Source: JBECKS01 sp964557005
Lineage (GTDB): Bacteria > Pseudomonadota > Gammaproteobacteria > Pseudomonadales > JBECKS01
Assembly (NCBI GenBank): GCA_964557005.1
Contig: CAZKYI010000002.1
Coordinates: 372,001 to 436,000 of the forward strand
DNA length: 64,000 bases
Direction of reading: 5' to 3'
Of the stretch, positions 49,911 through 59,546 are shown piece after piece (positions within the stretch are counted from its first letter, which is position 1; each line of letters starts with the position of its first letter). A program made the position numbers and the translations under genes. The notes under the pieces were generated by a model. That model was not told the origin of the DNA and did no database searches. It saw only the letters and a program-made list of their open reading frames with translations.

Positions 49911-50990
49911 TTGGCGCTTGTTCGAATCGATTTAAAGGCGCTTCGCCAAAATTATCAAACCCTCAAAGCGTTAGCGCCTGATTCACATACCTTGGGTGTT
50001 ATCAAGGCCGAAGCCTATGGTCATGGCCTGCTTGAAGTTGCGCGTACTTTGCAAGATGCCGATGTGCTGGCCGTAGCACGTTTGGAAGAAGCGCTTCAAT
50101 TAAGAGAAGCGGGTATTCAAAACAGTATTCTACTATTGGACGGCGTATTTTCCCTGAGTGAATTACGTGCTGCTCAAAGTCACCAGTTTAAAATTGTTAT
50201 CCATAATGAAGAGCAATTAGGCTGGCTTGAAGAAATGGATAAACACAATGTGCTTGCCCTGACTGTTTGGCTCAAGGTCAATACCGGTATGAACAGGCTG
50301 GGTTTTCGTCTGGAACAACTGGCCAATGTGCGTGAAAAACTGGCCAAACTGCCCTGGCTCAATCAGGAATGCCTGATGACACACTTCGCCAATGCGGACT
50401 CAGGTAAAGCCCAGGATATTGAAACTGCCTTGCAGATTTTTGAAAGCGCAAAAAAAATCTGTAGTCATATCACGCAATTCAGTTTGTGTAATTCCGCAGC
50501 ACTTTTTGTTTACCCGCAAACGCATAGCCATTGGAACAGGCCAGGCATTGCCCTTTATGGGTGTTCTACACTAACAGAAAAACCAAGAGGACTTCTGCCT
50601 GTCATGCGCCTGAGTGCGCCTGTTATTGCGGTGAATCCACTTAAAAAAGGCGAAACTGTGGGGTATGGTGCTACCTGGAAGGCCAAAAAAAATACCAACA
50701 TCGCCGTGGTGGCTGTTGGTTATGGTGATGGTTATCCTCGTCATGCCAAAAATGGCACACCAGTAGAAATTGCAGGTAAATTATTTTCATTGGCAGGGCG
50801 TGTGTCGATGGACATGGTTACCGTTGATATTGGAGATAACAGCAAAAATATCAAAGTGGGTGATGAAGCAATACTGTGGGGAAGTGAACTGCTGTCGGCA
50901 GATACGGTTGCCGAGTGGTCAGACACCATCAGCTACGAATTATTTTGCAAGCTCGGCAAGCGCGTGCGCAGGGAATATCTCAATGGCTAA
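49911..50990 (+). CDS. alr: Alanine racemase
   Basis: A 359-residue fold-type III PLP enzyme interconverting L- and D-alanine for peptidoglycan. The PLP lysine lies in VIKAEAYGHG (usual VVKANAYGHG), and the catalytic Tyr opposite is in KKGETVGYGATWKA. GRVSMDMVTVDI is the C-terminal domain signature. The TTG at 49911 is preceded by GGAGAG and keeps the family N-terminus. It lies between dnaB and radA, overlapping radA by 8 bp. Confidence 0.94.
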   Translation: MALVRIDLKALRQNYQTLKALAPDSHTLGVIKAEAYGHGLLEVARTLQDADVLAVARLEEALQLREAGIQNSILLLDGVFSLSELRAAQSHQFKIVIHNEEQLGWLEEMDKHNVLALTVWLKVNTGMNRLGFRLEQLANVREKLAKLPWLNQECLMTHFANADSGKAQDIETALQIFESAKKICSHITQFSLCNSAALFVYPQTHSHWNRPGIALYGCSTLTEKPRGLLPVMRLSAPVIAVNPLKKGETVGYGATWKAKKNTNIAVVAVGYGDGYPRHAKNGTPVEIAGKLFSLAGRVSMDMVTVDIGDNSKNIKVGDEAILWGSELLSADTVAEWSDTISYELFCKLGKRVRREYLNG

Positions 50991-52350
50991 ACGTAAAAGC
51001 GCTTTTGTGTGTAGTGATTGTGGTTCAGAGCACAGTAATTGGCAGGGTCAGTGCAAGGACTGCAAGGCATGGAATACACTGAGTGAAATTGTTCTAACAA
51101 GCAAATCCTCCAGCCCTTCTACGACGGTTCAGTTTGGTGGTTATGCAGCAGCTAAAAGCGACATTACTTTGTTGTCTGAGGTGAATCTGGCTGAGCTGCC
51201 GCGAATTAAAAGTGGCATTGAAGAACTGGATCGCGTGCTCGGTGGTGGTCTGGTTCCAGGCTCTTCAATTCTGATTGGTGGTCAGCCTGGCGCAGGCAAG
51301 AGCACCTTGTTGTTACAGTTAATGTGTTTGTTGGCCGAACAAGTACCAGCGTTGTATGTCACAGGTGAAGAATCCTTGCAGCAAGTAGCGATGCGTGCAG
51401 AGCGTTTGGGTTTGAACAGGGATAAATTACACATGCTCGCCGAAACCCATGTCGAAACGATTGTGAATAAAGCGGCTGAGTTAAAACCACGTTTGATGGT
51501 GGTCGATTCCATACAGGTGATGCACAGCTCTGAAGTCCCTTCTGCACCGGGTGGTGTCGCACAGGTCAAGGAATGCACGGCTTATCTGCTGCGCTTTGCC
51601 AAACTCAGCAATACCATTTTGTTATTGGTGGGGCATGTCACCAAAGATGGCACATTGGCAGGCCCCAAAGTTCTGGAGCACATGATTGATACTTCCATTT
51701 TACTGGAAAGCTCCAGTGATAGCCGTTTCAGAACCTTACGTGGTATGAAAAACCGTTTCGGTGCGGTGAATGAGTTGGGTATTTTTGCCATGACGGGTCA
51801 GGGCATGAAGGAAGTGAAAAATCCTTCTGCCATTTTTTTGAATCGCAGTGAAGAGCAGGCAGCAGGGTCACTGGTGATGGTGGTGTGGGAAGGTACACGC
51901 CCCCTGTTAGTGGAAATTCAGGCGCTGGTCGATGACAGTGCCTTGGGCAATCCAAGGCGTGTTGCGGTTGGACTTGATCAAAATCGCTTATCGATGCTGC
52001 TGGCCGTTTTACATCGACATGGGGGTTTGCATGTCGGCGATCAGGATGTGTTTGCCAATGTGGTGGGCGGTGTGAAAGTGAGTGAGACTTCTGCCGATTT
52101 GGCCTTGTTGTTAGCGATTGTATCGAGTTTTAAAGACACGATATTGCCAAGGGATTTGATTGTGTTTGGTGAAGTGGGGCTTTCGGGTGAAATTCGCCCC
52201 GTGCCATCAGGGCAGGAGCGTTTGCAGGAAGCGGCCAAGCATGGTTTTCGCAAGGCGATTATTCCACAGGGTAATCAGCCCAAAAAACCGATTGCAGGCA
52301 TGCAAATTGTGGCAGTGAAAAAGCTCAGCGAAGCGCTGGAGCAGATTTAA
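50983..52350 (+). CDS. radA: DNA repair protein RadA (Sms)
   Basis: ATG 50983 (455 residues) starts inside the last codons of alr; the upstream frame is not RadA-like. The C4 zinc finger CSDCGSEHSNWQGQCKDCKAW is followed by a RecA-like domain with Walker A GGQPGAGKST, the RadA-specific KNRFGAVNELG, and a Lon-like C-domain (GEVGLSGEIRPVP). RadA promotes branch migration during recombination. Both domains are complete. Confidence 0.96.
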   Translation: MAKRKSAFVCSDCGSEHSNWQGQCKDCKAWNTLSEIVLTSKSSSPSTTVQFGGYAAAKSDITLLSEVNLAELPRIKSGIEELDRVLGGGLVPGSSILIGGQPGAGKSTLLLQLMCLLAEQVPALYVTGEESLQQVAMRAERLGLNRDKLHMLAETHVETIVNKAAELKPRLMVVDSIQVMHSSEVPSAPGGVAQVKECTAYLLRFAKLSNTILLLVGHVTKDGTLAGPKVLEHMIDTSILLESSSDSRFRTLRGMKNRFGAVNELGIFAMTGQGMKEVKNPSAIFLNRSEEQAAGSLVMVVWEGTRPLLVEIQALVDDSALGNPRRVAVGLDQNRLSMLLAVLHRHGGLHVGDQDVFANVVGGVKVSETSADLALLLAIVSSFKDTILPRDLIVFGEVGLSGEIRPVPSGQERLQEAAKHGFRKAIIPQGNQPKKPIAGMQIVAVKKLSEALEQI

Positions 52351-52459
52351 AAAAGGAACAAAAGCTGTTTCCCTGAGTCTTTATTTTTGGCTTTTCTACC
52401 CTATAGTATGCAAGGACTTGTTTTGCATTTTTAAACCTGATTAACACGCTGAGGATCTT

Positions 52460-53308
52460 ATGAAACGTATATTGCTGTTTGTTGCGACCAACTTTGCCGT
52501 GATGCTGATATTGAGCATTGTGCTTGCAGTGGTGCTGCCGGTGCTGGGTTTGCCTACCGAAGGTACAGCAGGCTTGCTGGTGATTTCGGCGGTTTTTGGT
52601 ATGGGTGGCTCTTTCATTTCACTGCTGATGTCGAAGTGGATTGCCAAACGCAGTGTGGGTGCTCATGTGATTGAACAACCTTCCACCCAGATGGAAAGCT
52701 GGCTGATTAGAACGGTTGAACGTCAGGCACAGGCGGCGGGTATCGGTATGCCGGAAGTGGCAATTTATGATTCACCCGAAATCAATGCCTTCGCAACGGG
52801 TGCGAGCAGAAATAATGCACTGGTCGCGGTGAGCAGCGGTTTGCTGCGCAACATGAGTCAGGACGAAGCCGAGGCCGTGCTTGGTCATGAAGTCAGTCAC
52901 ATTGCCAATGGCGATATGGTGACGCTCACTTTAATTCAAGGAGTGTTGAATACCTTTGTGTTTTTCTTTGCACGCATTGCCGCTTCTGCCTTAAGTCGCG
53001 GCAATGATAGTCGTGCTATGCAATTTATGCTGGTGATGGTGTTCCAGATGCTGTTTGGTGTGCTGGCGAGTATCATCGTGATGTGGTTTTCACGTTATCG
53101 TGAATATCGTGCCGATGAAGGCGGCGCACAACTGGCAGGCAAACATAAAATGATTGCCGCACTGAAACGCCTGCAAATGAATCATGGTGAAAGCCAGCTC
53201 GATGGCCAACTAACAGCCTTCGGTATTAGCGGTACTTCCAAAGCGGCAAAATTGTTTATGTCGCACCCGCCGCTGGAAGAACGTATTGCTGCATTGCAAG
53301 CCTCATAA
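52460..53308 (+). CDS. htpX: Membrane zinc protease HtpX
   Basis: A 282-residue M48 protease, slightly shorter than the usual 290. Two N-terminal TM helices, the zinc motif VLGHEVSHIANGD (about 139-151) and further TM helices are visible. YREYRADEGGAQLAG supplies the third zinc ligand Glu. HtpX degrades misfolded inner-membrane proteins with FtsH. I see a possible -10 (TATAGT) upstream but no clear heat-shock promoter. It is followed 20 bp later by a nitroreductase. Confidence 0.93.
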   Translation: MKRILLFVATNFAVMLILSIVLAVVLPVLGLPTEGTAGLLVISAVFGMGGSFISLLMSKWIAKRSVGAHVIEQPSTQMESWLIRTVERQAQAAGIGMPEVAIYDSPEINAFATGASRNNALVAVSSGLLRNMSQDEAEAVLGHEVSHIANGDMVTLTLIQGVLNTFVFFFARIAASALSRGNDSRAMQFMLVMVFQMLFGVLASIIVMWFSRYREYRADEGGAQLAGKHKMIAALKRLQMNHGESQLDGQLTAFGISGTSKAAKLFMSHPPLEERIAALQAS

Positions 53309-53328
53309 TTTTTTAAAGGAAACTTAAA

Positions 53329-54006
53329 ATGTCATTAGATCCACAAATGTCATTGGCGCAGGCTATTCGGTCACGCCGTTCGGTGCGCGGTTTTCTCGAT
53401 AAACCTGTACCACAGGAAATCATTGAAAACATTTTTGAGCTGGCACAGCAAGCACCTTCCAACTGCAACATTATGCCCTGGAAAGTGTTTGTCGCTTCTG
53501 GTGAAACGCGCAACCAGATTACCGAAGCGCTGGTGAGCACGGTAAAAGCAGGGCAATTGCCTGCACCTGAATTTCCTGAAATGCCTCGACATGAGGGAGA
53601 ATATCGCCGTCGGCAGGTGGATTGCGCGGTAGAACTTTACAATAACATGGGTATCGCACGGGACGACAAGATGGGGCGTTTACGTGCCTTGCTCAGAAAC
53701 CATGAATTATTCGATGCGCCACACATTGCGTTTATTTGCATGGAAAAACATTTTGGTGTGACGGTCGCGGTCGACATCGGTATGTATGCGCAAAATCTAA
53801 TGCTGGCAATGACCGCCCATGGTTTGGGTTCCTGTGCCATGGGTAGTATGCGGCACTATCCTGATGTACCGCACAGAATTTTGAATATCCCTGATAATCT
53901 GGCAATTCTGTTTGGTATCTCCTTTGGTTATGAAGATGAAACCGTTGCGGCAAATAAAACGCGCATCATCAAAGATGATATAAGCCAGAGTGTGGTGTTT
54001 GCGTAA
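53329..54006 (+). CDS. Nitroreductase family FMN oxidoreductase
   Basis: A 225-residue protein with the NAD(P)H-dependent nitroreductase fold: AQAIRSRRSVRGFLDKPVPQEI supplies the FMN-phosphate Arg/Ser residues, then QQAPSNCNIMPWKVFVASG and LMLAMTAHGLGSCAMG near the cofactor-binding region, with FGISFGYED at the C-terminal FMN contact. It should reduce a nitro-, quinone- or enone-type compound using NAD(P)H. It has its own AAAGGAAAC ribosome site 20 bp after htpX and converges on the SPFH gene 10 bp later. Confidence 0.85.
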   Translation: MSLDPQMSLAQAIRSRRSVRGFLDKPVPQEIIENIFELAQQAPSNCNIMPWKVFVASGETRNQITEALVSTVKAGQLPAPEFPEMPRHEGEYRRRQVDCAVELYNNMGIARDDKMGRLRALLRNHELFDAPHIAFICMEKHFGVTVAVDIGMYAQNLMLAMTAHGLGSCAMGSMRHYPDVPHRILNIPDNLAILFGISFGYEDETVAANKTRIIKDDISQSVVFA

Positions 54007-54015
54007 AAGAAACTG

Positions 54016-54867
54016 CTATTTCTTGCCTATTAAACCCTGAATTGCAGCGGGAATATCGGCAGGGAAAATCACATTCTTGGCATTCGGTGAAGTGGAAAGC
54101 TGCTGAATCGATTGAATGTATTTTTCACCTAACAAATACATCACCGGCATTTCCTTGTCGCCAATCGCTTCGGTGACCAGTCGAATCGCTTCCTTGCTGG
54201 CTTCTGCCAGAACCACTTGTGCTTCCGCATTTCTGCGTGAAGCCTCCAGTTCGCCCTCGGCTTTCAGAATCGCTGCCTGTTTGTCACCATCAGCGCGTGT
54301 TACGGTAGCACGACGTGCACGTTCTGCCGCTGCCTGTTCTTCCATTGCCTGTTGCATGGTGGGTGAAGGATTGATGTCCTGAATTTCCACTGTTTTCAGG
54401 GTAATACCCCAGTCGGCAATATCATCTGAAATCTCGGATTTGAGTTTGGCCTTGATATGATCTCTTGAAGAAAGTGCATCATCCAGATTCATGTCACCAA
54501 TAATCGAACGCAAGGAAGTTTGTACCAGCGTTTGTATTGCCAGCACGTAGTTTTCAACACCATAAACGGCTTTTTCGGGAGAAACGATATTGATATAGGC
54601 AACCGCGTTGGCGAGGATAACGGCGTTATCTTTGGTAATCACGTCTTGTGATGGAATATCCAACACCACGTCTTTGGTGGTAATTTTGTAGGCAACGTCA
54701 TCAATGTAGGGAATGATAATGTTCAGTCCTGGCATGAGCGAGCTGTGATATTTTCCCAAACGCTGAACAATCCATTTATACCCTTGTGGAACAACACGTA
54801 TGCCCTTGGCCAAAGTGACAATGGCAAACACCAATATAAATAAAACAATCATCAATCCGGCATTCAT
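54016..54867 (-). CDS. Stomatin/SPFH protein (QmcA-type)
   Basis: A 283-residue SPFH protein with a single N-terminal TM helix (LMIVLFILVFAIVTLAKG), the domain core RVVPQGYKWIVQRLGKYHSSL and QDVITKDNAVILANAVAYI, and a C-terminal coiled coil (QAAAERARRATVTRADGDKQ). It is likely the stomatin partner of the NfeD protein encoded just upstream on the same strand, a conserved pair thought to organise membrane microdomains or protease complexes. Not HflK/C, which are elsewhere in the window. Confidence 0.88.
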   Translation of the reverse strand: MNAGLMIVLFILVFAIVTLAKGIRVVPQGYKWIVQRLGKYHSSLMPGLNIIIPYIDDVAYKITTKDVVLDIPSQDVITKDNAVILANAVAYINIVSPEKAVYGVENYVLAIQTLVQTSLRSIIGDMNLDDALSSRDHIKAKLKSEISDDIADWGITLKTVEIQDINPSPTMQQAMEEQAAAERARRATVTRADGDKQAAILKAEGELEASRRNAEAQVVLAEASKEAIRLVTEAIGDKEMPVMYLLGEKYIQSIQQLSTSPNAKNVIFPADIPAAIQGLIGKK

Positions 54868-54888
54868 AAGGTTTTCCTCTTTTTTGGG

Positions 54889-55356
54889 TTACGCTTTTTT
54901 TACAATTAAACTGTTGCCTGAAATACTTTTCACGCTCACGCGATCACCTGCTTTCAGTTCGTCTTCGCCTTCGTAAATAAACTGCCACTCGTCTGTACCT
55001 AACAAAGGTCTTGGGAAGCGCAAAGTGCCGCGTCTTTCACCATTCGGGGGTGACAGTACCTGACCTGTTTCACCGATAATCGCCTCCGCAGCAAGCCCCG
55101 CTTTGGTTTTATCAATTGATAAAGGTTTTAAAAATTTGAACCATGCCCAGGCCAGAGCAGCAGAAAGCAGCGACCAGCCAAGTATTTGCCAGGTGGGTGA
55201 AATATCCGGAAATACAAATAACACGGCGCCGATAATAATCGCAGCAACACCCAGCCAGAGCACAAAGAAACTTGCTAAAAAGGCTTCACAAATCACCAGC
55301 GCGATACCGAGTACAATCCAGTGCCAGTAGAGTACTTCGCTCAGTAAATTTTCCAT
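54889..55356 (-). CDS. NfeD-family membrane protein
   Basis: A 155-residue protein with three TM helices in the N-terminal half and a C-terminal OB-fold (about 90-150) with LIGETGQVLSPPNGERRGTLRFP-type sequence (key motif IIGETG...GTLRF) and GDRVSVKSISGNSLIV. NfeD proteins partner with stomatin-like SPFH proteins, here encoded 21 bp downstream. The short form lacks the ClpP-like protease domain of long NfeD proteins. Confidence 0.85.
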   Translation of the reverse strand: MENLLSEVLYWHWIVLGIALVICEAFLASFFVLWLGVAAIIIGAVLFVFPDISPTWQILGWSLLSAALAWAWFKFLKPLSIDKTKAGLAAEAIIGETGQVLSPPNGERRGTLRFPRPLLGTDEWQFIYEGEDELKAGDRVSVKSISGNSLIVKKA

Positions 55357-55506
55357 GTTCCGGTTGGTCTCTTTTTTTAAGTTTTAATGGGGGGCGAATA
55401 TGAACCAGATAATCCATCATTTATGTCCAAAGGGGAAGCTAAAGGTTTGCAATTCCTGTATTCCTAAGTGAATACCAAAGCAGTACGATGGAATAGTCTG
55501 TCAGTG

Positions 55507-56097
55507 ATGAGTGATAAACCTATGTCAAAATTAAAATTGGCCTTGATTGGTTTGGTGATAGTTTTTTCGCTGTCGTTTTCAGCGTTTGTTGCTTTGGGGC
55601 CTTTCTTCACTTTGTACGGCATTCAGTATTCCGTTAAGCAAGACAGAATTGTGTTGCTGAATTTTCTTGTCGATTTCCCCGCAGTGCAATCGAGTGTGAA
55701 AAAACAAATCAAACAGAATATTGAAAGGGAATATCAGATTAACCTGAGTGAATCGAGTAATCCTTTTGAAAAATTCGCCAAACAATTTTTTGAAAACATG
55801 CTACAGATTTCTGTTGAAACTGCAGTCAGCCCTGCCGGTATCAAGACGCTGTTATTGGGAGGCGAGTTAAGCGGCCTGCTTAAAAAACAGGATATTGAAC
55901 CAAAACAAATGAGTGATCCGTCTTTCACAGGCTATATGCAGTATCTTGGAAAAAATCAATTCAGCTATCAGAGTCACGAGCAATTCGAATTCAGATTGAT
56001 GAATGCCGATACAGGTACGCAGAGCACGCGGCTTGTTTTGAAGCGTTATGGAATTATCTGGAAGCTGGTAGACGTAGAGTTAAATCAGAATCAGTAA
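55507..56097 (+). CDS. DUF2939-like membrane-anchored protein
   Basis: ATG 55507 gives 196 residues; the frame is open to a GTG at 55468 and another ATG occurs at 55522, none with a clear ribosome site. A single N-terminal TM helix (KLALIGLVIVFSLSFSAFVALG) leads into VALGPFFTLYGIQYSVKQDR and VDFPAVQSSVKKQIKQNI, which fit the DUF2939 family pattern of a helix-anchored periplasmic protein. Function unknown. It precedes a periplasmic methyltransferase-like gene by 25 bp. Confidence 0.65.
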   Translation: MSDKPMSKLKLALIGLVIVFSLSFSAFVALGPFFTLYGIQYSVKQDRIVLLNFLVDFPAVQSSVKKQIKQNIEREYQINLSESSNPFEKFAKQFFENMLQISVETAVSPAGIKTLLLGGELSGLLKKQDIEPKQMSDPSFTGYMQYLGKNQFSYQSHEQFEFRLMNADTGTQSTRLVLKRYGIIWKLVDVELNQNQ

Positions 56098-56122
56098 TTA
56101 ACATTAAATAGTCGAGGTCAAT

Positions 56123-56950
56123 ATGGTATCCAGATTTTTAACACAGAGTTCAAAAGTAATATCGATGGTGTTGTTATGTTCTTCTGGCGTGGCAAGCGCT
56201 CAGGATTTTTCAAAAAAATTAACCGAGCTTTCTGTGGCTAATCATCGCAGTGAAGCCAATATTGCGCGTAATCAATATCGTCACCCTGTTGAGACGCTGG
56301 AATTTTTTGGCTTGCAGGAAAATATGACCGTTGTTGAAATCTGGCCAAGTTCAGGTTGGTACACAGAAATTCTGGCACCTGCGGTGAAAGATAAAGGCCA
56401 ATACCATGCAGCGGGTTTCGTAGATGATGGCAACGCATGGCGCAAGCAGCGCATACAGGAGTTTTCAGAAAAACTGAAAGCTGCACCTGAAATATACGGC
56501 AAGGTAAAAGTCACCACGCTGGGTACAACCAAAAGTCATGCCATAGTTCCTGCCAATTCAGCCGACATGGTGCTTACCTTTCGTAATGTGCATAACTGGA
56601 TGAAAGATGATTATGCGCAGGCAGTGTTTGATCAAATGTATGCTGCCCTGAAACCTGGTGGTGTGTTGGGTGTGGTGGAACATCGTGCAAAAACGGATAC
56701 ATCTTTTGATGAGCAAATAACTTCAGGCTATGTAACCGTAGAACAGGTTAAAGCCTATGCAAAAAATTCCGGTTTTAAATTTGTGGCGAGTTCAGAAGTG
56801 AATGCCAACGCAAAAGACAGCACGCAACATCTAAAAGGTGTGTGGACTTTACCGCCTGCCTTACGCATGGGTGAGCAAGACAAGCAAAAATATCTGGCGA
56901 TTGGTGAAAGTGATCGCATGACTTTGAAGTTCATCAAGCCTGCTCAATAG
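56123..56950 (+). CDS. Secreted class I methyltransferase-like protein
   Basis: A 275-residue protein with a signal peptide (FLTQSSKVISMVLLCSSGVASA) followed by a Rossmann methyltransferase domain. MTVVEIWPSSGWYTEILAPA resembles motif I but with a Trp-Pro substitution typical of the COG4798 predicted methyltransferase family. DMVLTFRNVHNWMKDD and LKPGGVLGVVEHRA match the later motifs. Exported SAM-dependent activity is unlikely without SAM outside the cytosol, so it may use another ligand or be non-catalytic. Context: DUF2939 gene upstream, rimO convergent downstream. Confidence 0.78.
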   Translation: MVSRFLTQSSKVISMVLLCSSGVASAQDFSKKLTELSVANHRSEANIARNQYRHPVETLEFFGLQENMTVVEIWPSSGWYTEILAPAVKDKGQYHAAGFVDDGNAWRKQRIQEFSEKLKAAPEIYGKVKVTTLGTTKSHAIVPANSADMVLTFRNVHNWMKDDYAQAVFDQMYAALKPGGVLGVVEHRAKTDTSFDEQITSGYVTVEQVKAYAKNSGFKFVASSEVNANAKDSTQHLKGVWTLPPALRMGEQDKQKYLAIGESDRMTLKFIKPAQ

Positions 56951-56977
56951 CAGGCTGAACTTTTGCGCAATCAGAAT

Positions 56978-58345
56978 TTAAACATTGTGCAAACGAATCT
57001 GATTTTGTTTTTCCAGATTGACGAACAAATCAAAGTCATCGGAGCTTGTGATTTTTAATTCCACAATGTCGCCCATTCGGAAATTGTTTTTTCCTTCAAT
57101 GATGACGCGACCGTCTATATCGGGTGCATCACCCTGGGTTCTGCCGATACATTGTGTACCTGAACATTCATCGAGAATAATTTTTTGCTTGCTGCCAATT
57201 TTTTTGGCCAGCAATTCGGCACTGATTTCACTTTGCAGTTGCATTAAACGATGCCAACGTGCTTCTTTGGTGGCTTCATCGACATGATTGGGCAGTGCAT
57301 TCGATTTTGCACCTTCCACTTCGGAATACTTGAAGCAACCAGCACGATTGATTTGCGCTTGTTCCAGAAATTCTAACAAGTGCTCGAAGTGGGCTTCGCT
57401 TTCGCCAGGGAAGCCGGTAATAAAGGTGCTGCGAATGGTGAGGTCGGGGCAAATGCTGCGCCAGTGCTGAATACGTTTAAGCACATTCTCGCTTGAAGCA
57501 GGGCGTTTCATCGCCTTGAGAATTTCAGGGTGAGCATGCTGAAAAGGAATATCCAGATAGGGGAGCAGGCCGCCGCCGTTCACTTGCTGATTCATCAGCG
57601 GAATCACATGATCGACATGAGGATAGGGATACACGTAATGCAGGCGTATCCACATGCCCAGTTTTGCCAGTTCTTCGCAGAGTGTCTGGAAGCGGGTTTC
57701 AAGTGTGCGATTGAGCCAGGGCATCTTTTGGTATTTCAAATCGAGGCCATAGGCGCTGGTGTCTTGCGCCACAATCAGTAATTCCTTTACGCCGTTGGCT
57801 TTGAGTGCCAGCGCTTCTTTCAATACATCGTCGATGGTGCGGCTTACCAGCTTGCCGCGTAAATCGGGAATGATGCAAAAGCTGCATGTGTGGTTGCAGC
57901 CTTCAGAAACCTTGAGATAGGCATAATGTGCGGGGGTGAGTTTCAGCCCTGCTTCGGGTAATTGTGGGTAGAGTTCACCTGCTTGACGGGCTTTGGGTGG
58001 CAGATATTGGTGAACGGCATTGACCACCGAATCATATTGTTGCGGGCCGCTGATGCTCAGTAGCTCTGGAAATTTTTGTTGGAGTTCCTTGTCAGCATTG
58101 CTCAGGCAGCCTGTCACTACCACTCTACCGTTTTCATTGAGTGCTTCGCGAATCGCCTCTAGCGATTCCGCCTTGGCCGAATCGATGAAGCCGCAGGTAT
58201 TCACCACCACCAAATCGGCACCTGCGTAATCGCCCACAATGTCATAACCATCATTTTTCAGGCGGGTGAGGATACGTTCCGAATCCACCAAAGCCTTGGG
58301 GCAACCAAGGCTGACCATGCCGACGCGGGGTTGAGATGAGCTCAT
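56978..58345 (-). CDS. rimO: Ribosomal protein S12 methylthiotransferase RimO
   Basis: I take ATG 58345 (455 residues); the open frame upstream to 58399 lacks the RimO N-terminus. The UPF0004 domain (VGMVSLGCPKALVDSERIL) holds the first cluster cysteines, the radical SAM motif is CNHTCSFCIIPDLRGK, and a TRAM domain closes the protein. RimO methylthiolates Asp88 of S12 using two 4Fe-4S clusters. It is convergent with the methyltransferase-like gene and divergent from the lipoprotein-like gene. Confidence 0.94.
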   Translation of the reverse strand: MSSSQPRVGMVSLGCPKALVDSERILTRLKNDGYDIVGDYAGADLVVVNTCGFIDSAKAESLEAIREALNENGRVVVTGCLSNADKELQQKFPELLSISGPQQYDSVVNAVHQYLPPKARQAGELYPQLPEAGLKLTPAHYAYLKVSEGCNHTCSFCIIPDLRGKLVSRTIDDVLKEALALKANGVKELLIVAQDTSAYGLDLKYQKMPWLNRTLETRFQTLCEELAKLGMWIRLHYVYPYPHVDHVIPLMNQQVNGGGLLPYLDIPFQHAHPEILKAMKRPASSENVLKRIQHWRSICPDLTIRSTFITGFPGESEAHFEHLLEFLEQAQINRAGCFKYSEVEGAKSNALPNHVDEATKEARWHRLMQLQSEISAELLAKKIGSKQKIILDECSGTQCIGRTQGDAPDIDGRVIIEGKNNFRMGDIVELKITSSDDFDLFVNLEKQNQIRLHNV

Positions 58346-58476
58346 AGACAATGACGATGGGGAAAGAGGTGTGAAAAGGAGCGCGATTCTAGCAGCCATT
58401 TGCTTGCCAAAACACCATTCGTCCGGGTGCTGTGGGGCAAGCCAAGGGGCTAGCTAGTTTCAGCAGAGTGCCTGTG

Positions 58477-58482
58477 TATAAT
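58477..58482 (+). promoter_or_regulatory. Perfect -10 box just upstream of the lipoprotein-like gene
   Basis: TATAAT lies 6 bp before the ATG at 58489, so transcription from it would start at or next to the start codon. No good -35 is visible. Either the mRNA is leaderless or the box is fortuitous. Confidence 0.35.
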
Positions 58483-58488
58483 GATGGA

Positions 58489-59469
58489 ATGAACAAAACC
58501 CTGAATCCCCCGCTGCGTTTGTTGCCGTTCTTTTCGCTGCTTCTGCTTGCTGTGGGTACTTTGCATGGATGTAAAAACTCCAGCTTTGAAGAAGTGATTG
58601 GACGTTGTTTGCCTGAATGTGAAGCGTTTGATTCCCCTATTCCTGTCGGTGAGGTTAAAAATGCCTTCGAGGGTACGATTACCAACACCCAGACGGGCCT
58701 TGCCAAAGATGTGCTGACAGGACGCTGGATTATGTTGGTGGCCGATCGTTTTACGGTGGATTCTGCTTCAGAGAAACAGGTGAACGATGTGTTGTTCACC
58801 AAGACGCTGTTACTCACCGATTTCGGTACGACGCTGGAAGTGAGCGATTGTCACAACACAGAAACCTACACCTTGAGTGATGGCAAATTTACCATTCCCA
58901 AAAACTCGATTTTTTTCAACATTCCAGGTTATGACAATATCGCAGCCATTCAGGTGAACGAGAATCAGCAAAATCTCAGGTTGAGTTCGCTGTGGAATTT
59001 CAAGACACCGCAGAACACCACTGCACAACTGGACGTGAATTTGTACAAGGTAGATGACAGTGATTTGGGCAGTGAAAGTCTGGGCAAGCTGAATGGCGAT
59101 GTAGATATTTTCTGTTACAGCTATCTGCATTTATTTACGGTGGCGGAAAAGCGTTTGGCTAATACCAATATCTGGATTTCAGGTCAGGCTGAATATAAGG
59201 AAGTGGTGCTCAAGCTGGATGCAAGCGATGGTTTATGGGATAGCAGCCTGAGCCTGGCAATCACCAGCTCTGGCAATGGCAAGAGTAGCCAGATTTTTTA
59301 TAACCAGAACACGGGTGGGGAATATGAGTGTTTTGGCAGTGTTGATTTTGGTCATGACAGTGATGATTTCCTGAGTTTTTCGGGTGAGATGAATTTGGTG
59401 CCTGACAGTGATTGCTTGCAGACTGATTTGAATCAGCTCCTTTCCTTTAGTGGTCTGGCATCATTTTAA
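58489..59469 (+). CDS. Probable lipoprotein of unknown function
   Basis: I choose ATG 58489 (326 residues); the frame extends to 58432 but that stretch is unlike a signal. The N-terminus MNKTLNPPLRLLPFFSLLLL is followed by AVGTLHGC, a lipobox-like sequence with His in place of the usual Ala/Gly at -2. The mature part is Asn/Asp/Ser-rich with paired cysteines (CLPECE, SDCHN, DIFCYS, YECFGS, DSDCLQ), suggesting disulfide-stabilised beta structure outside the cytosol. I do not recognise a family. It lies 77 bp upstream of the hybrid kinase and may be its periplasmic partner. Confidence 0.55.
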   Translation: MNKTLNPPLRLLPFFSLLLLAVGTLHGCKNSSFEEVIGRCLPECEAFDSPIPVGEVKNAFEGTITNTQTGLAKDVLTGRWIMLVADRFTVDSASEKQVNDVLFTKTLLLTDFGTTLEVSDCHNTETYTLSDGKFTIPKNSIFFNIPGYDNIAAIQVNENQQNLRLSSLWNFKTPQNTTAQLDVNLYKVDDSDLGSESLGKLNGDVDIFCYSYLHLFTVAEKRLANTNIWISGQAEYKEVVLKLDASDGLWDSSLSLAITSSGNGKSSQIFYNQNTGGEYECFGSVDFGHDSDDFLSFSGEMNLVPDSDCLQTDLNQLLSFSGLASF

Positions 59470-59546
59470 GTCAACATTTTCAGCTTAATGGACAAGCTAA
59501 TTCCTTCTGCAAATCCGTATTCTTCCTTCTTCAGGCATGTGCCTGT

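Noticed and set aside
50770..50982. 71-codon N-terminal extension of radA
   Set aside because: It lies inside alr in another frame; RadA starts at MAKRKSAFVC before its zinc finger.
52390..52459. Heat-shock sigma-32 promoter for htpX
   Set aside because: CTTG is present but no CCCCAT-type -10 occurs at the right spacing.
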